NCBI GenBank assembly: GCA_947095535.1
Contig: OX352774.1
Coordinates: forward strand, 66,526,416-66,590,415
Direction: 5' to 3'
Length of the DNA stretch: 64,000 nucleotides
Origin: Poecilobothrus nobilitatus
Lineage: Eukaryota; Arthropoda; Insecta; Diptera; Dolichopodidae
The notes under the pieces are model-generated. The model saw only the letters and a list, made by a program, of their open reading frames with translations. It was not told where the DNA came from and did not search any database. Made by a program: the position numbers and the translations under genes. Of the stretch, positions 47,122-56,411 are shown piece after piece. Each line of letters begins with the position of its first letter. Positions within the stretch are counted from its first letter, which is position 1.

Positions 47122-48628
47122 ATATAGTTCCTACACTCCTACCTTATATTATATGAGATATTTTTTTTATTCCTTAAGTGATTTTAATTATATTATAAAA
47201 TAATTTAAACTGAAACTTAACTATATATATGTATATATGTATATATCCTATATTTTATTTTTCAACTTATTTAATTATTGATTTTTCTTTTATGATTTTT
47301 ACTTTCATCAAATTTACTACTAACATTATAACTAATAAATTAGATTAATATAAAACTTTTTTTTTTTTTGTTGTTTTTGTTTTTTTTTTTTTTTTTGTTA
47401 TTTTGTTATATAAAGGGAAATTATTAATTATACTCTTAAACACATATATTATATAGTAAATGTTAACTGAGAATATTAAATTTTTATTTTATATATTTTG
47501 ATATTAAAAGTATAAAAAATTTTGTATACTCTCTTTTAACTAAAATTTTAAAATGTCCTTTATTAAGATTCCTGTTGTCCACTATTTGTTTTTTTTTTTT
47601 TTTTGTTTCTTATTTTGTTTTTACTCTATATATATTGCAAGTGAACGGTTTAAATTGATATCATATTGTTATTATAAATTAAATTCAATAATCTCATAAT
47701 TTTATCCTCATTGGGGAATCGCAGTGTTTATGATACGAATGATTTGGATTCAATACTACACTTGAATTAAAATGTTTCTTAAATCATTAATTTCTGTTTT
47801 ATTTTTAAATTTTCTAAATCTAAAATGAATTAGAAACTATTCATTGAACGCTAAAAAATTTTTTAATGAAATCAATGAAATCCCAGAATTAGTAGAAGAA
47901 TATGAAAAAAATCTAGCAAGGATTTTATTATTCAAAGATTATTTGTGATAAATAAATTTGTCTTCACTTCTCTAATGAAATAAATTAAATTTTTTTTCTA
48001 AGTTATTCCATTTTTAAGATTTTAGAAAAAAACAAAAAAACTTCCCAGAATCTAGGAACATGCAGATCATTATATAATTAAAATCTGAACCTGTTTATAA
48101 CTTCATATTCTGGAAGTTACAATTTTTCAGTTTATTCCAGTCTACTTCAGTTGTTTGATTAACAAAATATTACAAATTAGCACGGTTATCCTTCAAAAAT
48201 TTATTCTGAAAAAACAGTACGATGTAACAGCCTCTATTAATAGGCAGGACTGAATGAATTATTATTTAAAGTTTCGAATGGTCTATGTGTTATGTACAGC
48301 ATTATATACTGTAAAAGAGAAGCAGTTAATAATGCGAATGTATTTATACCGCTAGAAGTTGCATCTAATAGAAATTATTTTGAAATTTGTGGAAAAAAAC
48401 AGAGAAGATCCGTTACAAGTATATAAAATTAACAGATTTTAGGCATCCCATATAAATAACAAATAGCCAGATATCGTCATAGGACGAATATATTAACAAA
48501 TACTTAAATTATTACTAAAATACTCTTGATTATTACGAAAAAATTATTAGTACAAATTTTTAGTACTATTTTTAGTACTAATTCAGTATCTTCATTTTAG
48601 ATTTAAAAAAAAAAAATGCCAAAAAATA
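45184..48628. other. A+T-rich stretch with simple repeats, no gene seen
   Basis: Contains (GTTTTT)n at 46731-46760, (TA)n at 47082-47113, and many A and T runs. The minus-strand frame at 45451-45723 (90 codons) contains a B-box-like CCCGGTTCAAATCC word (45597-45610 on the minus strand) but no convincing A box and no protein motif, so I leave it unassigned. Beyond about 47700 the sequence is unique A/T-rich DNA. Confidence 0.45.
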
Positions 48629-49037
48629 ATACTGGCGGCTATTTTTTTTTAACCTTGCCACTCCTATGAGGAGTATAGGGCATCCACTAAGTCATTTATT
48701 ATTCATATTTGACTAAGCTTCAGTTTCGTGAAACATTAATTTCACTAAGCCGTTGATTACTCGGCTGTAGCTATTTTACAAGACTAAGACGTAACCTTTT
48801 TTATTTCTACGCCATCTATTATCTTATACAAGAATTATGGTTTATTATTATTTTATTATATAGCTATTATTTATTTTTAATTTCATTATATTCTACTAAT
48901 TATTATATATTATAAGAAAAAGCTATATTATTTTTAATTAATCTATATGACCCAGCCGGGGTTTGAATCCGAGACCTTTCGTATGAAAGTCCGATGTCTT
49001 AATCACTACACCATTGGCTGGATACTGGGCGGTTATT
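48629..49037. repeat. Target-site duplication flanking the SINE
   Basis: ATACTGGCGGCTATT (48629-48643) and ATACTGGGCGGTTATT (49022-49037) lie immediately outside the SINE. One base is inserted and one substituted. A duplication of about 15 bp is typical of LINE-driven retroposition. Confidence 0.85.
48644..49021 (-). mobile_element. tRNA-derived SINE, complete, with target duplication
   Basis: On the minus strand it starts CCAGCCAATGGTGTAGTG (A-box region) and contains CTCGGATTCAAACCCCGGCT with the B box GGATTCAAACC, at tRNA-like spacing. The body contains TTGTATAAGATAATAGATGG, shared with 54301-54711 and 59250-59580. It ends CTCCTCATAGGAGTGGCAAG plus a short A-run (T-run 48642-48650 on plus). 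ACTCCTcatAGGAGT is a small stem-loop. Internal RNA polymerase III promoter boxes would drive its transcription; mobility would need a LINE. This is the best-preserved SINE in the window. Confidence 0.9.
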
Positions 49038-50383
49038 AACCAACAATTATTGATTACAATGATGAATATTGTACAGATTCAAATAAATTTTTTGAGCTAA
49101 ACATTTCGCTTTCAATTCATTAATGGGTTAATCAGTAATGCATAATATATTAACTTTTCCTGTGGTTCAAACCAGCAAAATTAAGATTTAGATGTTGGTT
49201 TAAACTTAACTAACTTTTAATAAATGCAATTATTATTATTTTAAAAAGACAGTAACCTATTTATTTATACTTCACATAATTCAATTAAAAATCACTACAT
49301 TAAGTTAAAATAAATTCCGTGAACTGAGTTTAAGTTCCTAGAACAATCTTTATATAAGGAAAAAACAATAGATAAAAAAAAAAAATGTTAAAAAAATTAA
49401 AATATTTCAGCGGGAAAAATAATCTAATTAAATGATCCTTTGTATTGAAAAACTCCTTTATAGAAAAAACATTAAATGTCTAATGTAATTGTCGTTAGTT
49501 TTATGTAATATGTTTGTTATTTTTTATTTTTATTTTTTTTTTTAATTTTGATTGTTGCACTATTTCTTTGTTTTATATAATACAAAATAGAAATGCATAT
49601 TAAAAATGTCATATAAATACTGACATTGCCTATATTTTATTGCAAGGATATTATTTTAAATTTCTAGTATACGCGTACTTGAAGAAAAGTGTTAAGAAAT
49701 TATAAATAAAATACTAAAGAAGTCAAAGTTTTGAAACTCCCTGCTTTCCAAAACTAAATTTTTTATTAACAATTTGAAAATATATTGTTGTCTCAAGCTT
49801 TTAACTATATAAAAATGTTTTCGACAACAAGAAGTGATTCTTTTTAAAACCATTTTATTTCAATGTGATTGTTTAAAACCTTTATTTCGAATTTTTCTTT
49901 TCATCTGAGAAAATACTTTAAGAAAACGATATTAAAATCAATTTGAAAGTGGTGTAGATTGTATTACTTTTAATAACGATAAATTCTTATTTAAAAGATT
50001 AGAATTTGTTGAATATAAAATTAAAATATTTATAGTGAATTATTTAAAATAAGGATCAAGTTATAGCAAATAAGGATCAGAAATGAAAAATATTCTGGTG
50101 CTAAATTTTCTTTGATTTTATTTCTTTGATTAACACACAAAATTGTTTAGGAAAATTAATATCGTTTTGTAAAATTTTAAAAATAAATTTCTGTTTAAGG
50201 TATTTTAGCTGAAATATTAAAATATTGAACTAATTTTGTATAGTTAGGTGACATTTTTAATCATTAAATTCAGCTTCACACTTGTTACGCTATATTATTA
50301 ATAGGTGATCAACAAATAGTTTTCTAGACGCATTATTGAAGACTCTTAAATTTTTATAAATAAGGCTGTGTGCCAATCCAAAT
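49038..50383. other. A+T-rich non-coding stretch, no gene seen
   Basis: No protein-like frame, RNA gene or shared repeat noticed. Confidence 0.5.
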
Positions 50384-50971
50384 TCATCTCAAATTTTAGA
50401 GACATCATCAGAACACGATAGAACACTCTTATATCAAATTTCAAGGTTTTATATTTATTAATATCGATGATATGCTTATTCGGTCTTGGAAGTTGTGTGG
50501 GAAGTACCCGAACAACTCCTCCAATTCATCTCAAATTTTGCACAAATCAGGGATTCAAGAAACAACACCGAACAACCTCTACAATTCATCTCAAATTTTA
50601 GGGATATCAAGGATTCAGGAAAACACATCCTCGTACAAAATTTTAAGTTTATATCTTTATTAATTTCGAACATATGCGTATTCGGTTTTAGGAGTTGTAT
50701 GGGAGGTACCCGAATCCATGGTCCGATTTCGCCCATTTGCAATCCCCTTACTTTAGTCATTGTTAACCTACAGTATACATTTCATCAAGATAGCAACATT
50801 ATTTTTTGACCTATCGTGCGTTCGGACGGACGGACGGACATTGCTAAATCGACTCAGGAGGTGATCCTGATTCAGAATATATATACATGTCCAAATATAA
50901 CTCGCTTCCTTTTGGTGGTTACAAACATACTAAAGTTAATATACCCTATACTTTAAGTGTAGGGTATAAAA
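50384..50971 (-). mobile_element. HINE/DINE-like element
   Basis: The proximal hairpin TATACCCTATACTTTAAGTG...AGGGTATA is at 50940-50968. Then, reading on the minus strand: TTTGTAACCACC, AAGGAAGCGAG, ATATATATTCTGAATCAGGA, CTCCTGAGTCGATTTAGCAA and TGTCCGTCCGTCCGTCCGAA. Of all copies this is closest to what I remember of Drosophila DINE-1. The core GTTGTGTGGGAAGTACCCGA at 50492 and GTTGTATGGGAGGTACCCGA at 50694 repeats with a 202-bp offset. TTCATCTCAAATTTT occurs at 50382, 50524 and 50584 (142 then 60 bp). The frames on both strands at 50472-50809 are by-products. The distal end is unclear. Confidence 0.85.
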
Positions 50972-53390
50972 ATGTAATACCTGTAGTTCAAAAATGGGTA
51001 AGGCTATACATAAAAAAAATAATAATGTCTTTTTAAAAAATCTATACATGGTAATTTCATTCTATCTTAAACAGTGTATAAATTTTGTAAACAGATGGAT
51101 ACAGATTGAAACTAAAATTGTTTAGAAAAATACGCTAAAAAGTCCAAAGGTACCTGGTACTTTCACTTTCACTGGTAAGGTACTTTCACTGGATCTTTTT
51201 TTCATCATTTTTATGTCACTCAGCTGATACTCACAATAGTAAATGAAATGAATAATCATAATTCATAATGTGTTATGTCATTATTTTACGTATAGTCTCT
51301 ATATATAGGTAAAATTTTGACATAATTATTCACTACATTTTATATCAAAATGTTTTCTGCGGTAAGTCAAAATTTTATTTGTCCAGAGTAAAAAAATCGA
51401 TGATTGGAGCAGGAGTTTTTATAAAATAATAATTGTTGTTTATGGAATTCACTATCAAAGTGAAAGTTGGTTGGAACTGACAATTAATATTGATCAATAA
51501 TTGAATATTCGCCTTGTATTAAAACATTTTTCTCTATGCGCCACTAAGAAATTACAAACAAGAACTTTACTTATGCATGCATTCATTTAAATAAGAATTC
51601 ATATAACTTTTGTCTAAATTATAATTTCTATAAATTTATATTTTTAATTAATAATAAATCATTTAGCTATATATTTTTTAAAAACTACAAAAATTAATCG
51701 ACCATAAAATTTAAAAAAAAAAAAAATTTTAATATTGTTGTATAAAAAAATTTTAATAATTTTTTGCTACCAAAAATTTTATCGAATTTTAAACCATATA
51801 AAAAAAAATTATTTTATCTCATTATTATCTTTTTTTTTTGTTTTTTGTATCTTTTTTCTTTTATGTAAAACACATCAAAACATTCGAAAGTCCTAAAATA
51901 AAACGAAAATTATTACAAAATAATAAAAATTTTTTTTTTTTCTTTTTTTTTATTTTTGGATAAAAATTGCATTCATATGCTCAAAATATTCTTATTTTAC
52001 AATAATAACCTATAATTAAAAGTCAGTTGCAATAATTATTATTTTCCATGAGCACCCAAAATAATAACAAAAAAAAAGCAATTTTTTTTTTTTTATTTTA
52101 CCTCAGTAAAACAAAGGAAAAAAAATTACAGTAAAATAATAAATCCTCTAAAGGTCCTTGTTTCAATTTTCATTTTTCTCTTTAATTTTTTATTGTGTTC
52201 TTATGGTTTTTGTTTTGTTTCTTTTTTTTTTTTTGTTTTTTTTGTGCTGATGACATTTAAAAACTGACTTTGATCATTTTTAAAATTGTATGCAGGTATA
52301 GGTATTTTAAAATTTATCATCTGTATACATATATAGTCAAAAATACATTTTCATATGCATATGCATAAAATATACATACATACCTATATATTAATATGAA
52401 AGTTTATATTCAAAATGATATGCAACAGAGATTAAAAGTTTCTATGGTTTTTAGTCCTTATTTTTTGTGTTTTTTTTTTATATATATATATAATTTTTGT
52501 TTTAGTATGCATATTTTACTTTTATTATTATTTTTATTACTTTTTTGTTTTAATTTTTTTCTTTTTTTTTTTTTTTTGGATCTACATATAAAATCTTAGC
52601 TGAACCCACAAAATTAATTGCTACAGGAAAATTTATAGGAGTTGCATTTTATTAGCTACTATATATATATATACATAATTTATAGATGTATGTATATATA
52701 AAAATATAAGAATAATAATCTTTCAATTCGGTTCACTGTGAATATTATATATACATAGTATACATACATATTTGCAAATATCTATACATATATGATATAT
52801 TATATGGATGGGGATAACAGCATAAATATGTATATTTATGAAAATATAATTTTCAATGAATGAGAAATTTTGTAAATTAATATGTTTGCATGGAAGTATA
52901 TATATATAGATGATTATTAAAAAATAGTTCAAAAAAATTAAGTAATAGAACAGATTCAATACTTAATTTGAGGTAAGTAATTCGAAACTCAAGTATAAAC
53001 TTTTATTTATTTATCTTGTTGCTTAAGCTCTTGTTTTTCTTTTAAAAATTTTATTGAATTTTGTAAATCTTAACTCAATTGGTTGCATGCAATACTCTGT
53101 CATAAAAAAAAAATGTACTATAAGTCCCTTTGTTCGTAGTTCAAAGGACCAACAAAACAACTTAAAAAGCTCAAGTTTTTACTTAGCAATAACTATGGAA
53201 AATGCGAGTTGTGTGAGTGAAATCATAGGATCATAAGAAATCATAGGATAAGCACTTCATAAGATCAATTAAACTCTTTAGAGTTCATCTGTCCAGAACT
53301 CTACATATCATATCAAATAGTAATACTTTATATCGTTATAATTAATATCATAATTGCCCATACCGTAATATAAAAATAATTAATAAATAA
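50972..53390. other. A+T-rich non-coding stretch, no gene seen
   Basis: GGTACTTTCACT is repeated at 51156 and 51179. Long T and A runs lie between 51710 and 52570. Frames at 52396-52599, 52723-52959 and 53054-53236 are low-complexity or motif-free. A donor-like GAGGTAAGTAA at 52970 has no supporting exon. Confidence 0.5.
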
Positions 53391-53510
53391 ATAATTGTTA
53401 TAGAAGATAAACAGATAGCGTTCAAATATAATATTTGTGTCTCATAATCTTATACAATACCTACTGGCGAGTAATCAAGGGTTTAATGAAAATAATGACT
53501 TGAAAATTAA
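53391..53510 (+). mobile_element. SINE body relic
   Basis: AATAATTGTTATAGAAGATAAACAGATAGCG, in two pieces here, corresponds to the TTCTTGTATAAGATAATAGA/TGGCG core of the other SINEs. TCTTATACAATACCTACTGG and CGAGTAATCAAGGGTTTAAT follow, as in TTGTACAATAGCAATAACCG/AGTAATCAATAG at 59530-59563. The tRNA head is absent. Confidence 0.55.
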
Positions 53511-54300
53511 TCTTATTATCAATAATATGCGACTAAGTAGATTCAAATAGACAAAAACAACTTAAATTCTGCACCAACCATTTTCAAAAAGTGCAACACA
53601 TTTCTATCTTAATTTATGTTCAAATTTCATAGAGGTTACAAGTACATATATTATATTATTTAAAAAGTAATTTTTTTTATTACATATATAAAATCTAAAA
53701 TATAAATTAGCTTTCACATTAATAAGAGAACTGAGGTTTCCAATAAAAATAAATGTTCATTAATTATTAGAATCAGATTCCAGATTCCATACTTACTGCT
53801 TACAGAAATGTTAAGGCCATCTGATGCTAAAAGCATACTAAAAGAATAGGCAGTGCCAACAAATGAATATGTAAAAGTTGTGGGCAGGAGGTACAGAACC
53901 TTAAAAAAGGGCTACTGGAAAGATGGCTCGAAATTGAGTGCGCTTGACCAGTGAACCATCATCCTATTTTTTGGGGATAATGACTGGCTCGATGAGTAGC
54001 TGTGATAAACAAGGGTATCATAGAGTTGAGATACACAAAGAGTGTAGGGTTTAGGCGTAAGGTTAAATTTATATCCTCCTACTAACAAAAAAAACAACAA
54101 TTGTTAGAATTGCTACAGTAATCAAATCTGATCTATGTAATAAAAGAGGATAAAAAGAATACTTAAAAACGCAAGTTTCCAGTAAAAATTATTTTTTGAA
54201 AATCCCATCGTTTTTGATGATTAATTTTTATAGATGATGAAATTTTTTGAGGTTTGAATTACATAATATATTTATGTTTAACTATAGTTATAAAATTTTA
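53511..54300. other. A+T-rich stretch with a GC-richer patch
   Basis: 53870-54060 is less A/T-rich (GTGGGCAGGAGGTACAGAAC, GGAAAGATGGCTCGAAATTG, GTGCGCTTGACCAGTGAACC). On the minus strand TGGTTCACTGGTCAAGCGC looks like a tRNA A box, but a proper B box is not at the right distance. The frame at 53912-54100 (minus) covers this patch and has no domain I know. It is probably another retroposed repeat. Confidence 0.4.
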
Positions 54301-54711
54301 TCCATCAAATGGTGTAGCGGTTAATACAACGACCTTTCATATGAAAAGTCTCGGGTTCAAACCGCGACTGCGTCATATAGAATATTAAAAAATATAGGTT
54401 TTCCTTATATTATATAATTAGTATAATATATTTAAATTAAAAATAAACATATATATCTTATAAATATAATTAATATCATATTATTGTAATACATAATAAA
54501 ATAATAATAAACCATAATTCTTGAATAAGATAATAGATGGCGTAGAAATAAAAAAGAAACGTCCAAGTCTTGTACAATGACTACAGCCGCAGTAATAAAT
54601 GGCTTAGTGGAATTAATGATTCAGCTTAACTGAAGCTTAGTCAAATATGAATACTAAAAGACTTAGTAAAATGCCATATGCTTCTTATAGGAGTGACAAG
54701 GAAAAAAAAAA
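54301..54711 (+). mobile_element. tRNA-derived SINE with poly(A) tail
   Basis: Head: A-box region AATGGTGTAGCGGTTAATAC at 54307 and B box GGGTTCAAACC at 54352, spaced as in a tRNA. Body: TTGAATAAGATAATAGATGG at 54521 and CTTAGTCAAATATGAATACT, shared in inverted form with 48644-49021. End: ATGCTTCTTATAGGAGTGAC then AAGG and an A-run to 54711. It is the plus-strand counterpart of the 48.6-kb copy. A target duplication is not clear in the A/T-rich flanks. Confidence 0.9.
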
Positions 54712-55677
54712 TTGTTTTTTAATTTTAACAAAAATTAAGTAAAAATTTCATCTCTTTTCCCTTAAAAAATTTGTATAACACCTTTTATTTTGTTCTTTGA
54801 TCTTTGTTTATCAATCAGGCAATTTTCTAAACGGAAGTTCTATTAAAACAATAAAATATGAAAAGTACAGTTATATGGTTCTTACTGAAAGTTTTCCACT
54901 TCTAGATCCCTTTAATAATTTAGAATTTATCTAGGTTGAATTAATAATATGATTGTTATATGTAATTATTAGCTTAAGTCAAATCATTTAAATCTAGTTA
55001 ATCCCCTCAGATTTAGCTAAAATAGGACCAAATAAAATAGGACAAAATTAAAAAAAAAAATTTTAGGTGAGATTCTAAACCTTAAGTATCAAATACAAAT
55101 TTTCACTAAATCTAAAATATTTTTAGAAAAATTATTATAAACCATTTAATATTATCCTTTGAATACCGAATTAATACTTAAAAAAGATGTAATAATTTAA
55201 AAATTAATTATCTCTCTGAATAATTTAAACATTTTATATTTAAATAAAATACTCATACATACATATTTATATACATATATTTATATAATATATTATATAA
55301 TAAATTATTTTACATAAAAATTATTCCAGAAAACAAAAAACACTTGTAGAATATTTTCAAATATTATTTGTTTGTCACACTATAATTATATAAATATACA
55401 TTTTATATTTACATATTTATTAAATTTTAATTATTATGTAAGATATATATGCATATATAACTAGACAGTTGCAACAAAAAATGTTTGAAAATATACAAGT
55501 AGAACAATTTATTAATACCGTGTAGGACTAATGTAGGTCACACATTAAAAAAAAACAATCCTGTTATTGTAATACGTATCTGGTATATTAATTTAGTTGC
55601 ATAACATAACATTGATTATTATTTAGTGTTATTTAGTGATTATTATTTAATGTTATACCTTATAGATTTAATAAGAA
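54712..55677. other. A+T-rich stretch, no gene seen
   Basis: Unique A/T-rich DNA with TA-rich patches. TTATTTAGTGTTATTTAGTGATTATTATTTAATG is a local near-duplication at about 55618-55652, described here in words only as a TTATTTAGTG repeat. Confidence 0.45.
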
Positions 55678-55777
55678 GTGCAGATCAGTAATGAAAAGTG
55701 CAGATCATTAATGAAAAGTGCAGATCATTAATGAAAAGTGCAGACCATTAATGAAAAGTGCAGATCTTTAATGAGAA
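55678..55777 (+). repeat. 20-bp minisatellite, five units
   Basis: GTGCAGATCATTAATGAAAA occurs five times in a row with single-base variants (ATCAGTAATG, ACCATTAATG, ATCTTTAATGAG). GAAGTGCAGATGACTAAA just after may be a sixth, decayed unit. Confidence 0.95.
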
Positions 55778-55919
55778 TTACAGAAGTGCAGATGACTAAA
55801 CAAAATGAATAATATACTTAATATTTAATATTAAGCCATTTTGTTATAAATTTAATAAACTGATAATTTAATTTTCCTTTTTTTTTAACAAAAGAAGTCT
55901 CCATTTTATTTCTGTTCTT

Positions 55920-56049
55920 ATAAATGTGTCAGAATTTTCAGAAATTTTCTAAAGGTGAAGTTCAGTTCTATATCGGGTTCACATTCAAAAGGAAAAGGGC
56001 CTCCTTACATTTGTTTGTAATAATAACTGAAACTAAACTAAACTAAACT
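55920..56049 (+). repeat. Candidate non-LTR retroelement 3' end with (CTAAA)n tail
   Basis: CAAAAGGAAAAGGGCCTCCT and TACATTTGTTTGTAATAATA precede AACTGAAACTAAACTAAACT (56026-56049). The GGAAAAGGGCC block matches the inverted copy at 29413-29460. Body and tail suggest a retroposed LINE or SINE end of about 100 bp. Confidence 0.5.
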
Positions 56050-56236
56050 CATTTCTATATGTACTGAAGAGTTCTATAGAACTGAACAAGGACGAAGAAT
56101 TTTCATGTATAAAATATTTAATCCTAAGATAATTCTTTAAAATTAATTGACTGAGAAAAAAAATTAAAATATTTTTTGAATTTTCACTCTATGAATATTT
56201 TTCAATCTCAAATTTTTTTTTTTTTTTTGAACCCTT

Positions 56237-56411
56237 AATCCAGATCCTTGTTTTATCCTCTACTATTACTACTCTAACGAATATACTGCACTAACCGTTA
56301 GAGGTTTCATACCATTATATTGGCTAAAGGGGGAGGTGTCAAATTGATATTTTTGATGTCTTTAGAAGATGCCCACCTTCGTCAGAGAAAAAAATAAATA
56401 AATAAATAAAA
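56237..56411 (+). mobile_element. SINE-like repeat (group 2) with (AAAT)n tail
   Basis: It aligns with 35157-35345 (see CACTAACCGTTAGAGGTTTC, TATTGGCTAAAGGGGGAGGT, GCCCACCTTCGTCAG). It ends in (AAAT)n at 56393-56411, a tail absent from the other copy. Confidence 0.6.

Noticed and set aside
48950..49021. Possible functional tRNA gene (minus strand)
   Set aside because: A and B boxes are present, but the anticodon arm and acceptor stem do not fold properly and the head continues into a SINE body with poly(A) and target duplication.
50476..50809. Overlapping frames of 94 and 107 codons on opposite strands
   Set aside because: Both lie within the HINE at 50384-50971 and repeat with its internal units.
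51385..51445. SRVKKSMIGAGVFIK, reminiscent of the start of a LINE RNase H domain
   Set aside because: Only about 15 residues before a stop, no preceding DGS motif and no continuation, so too short to claim.
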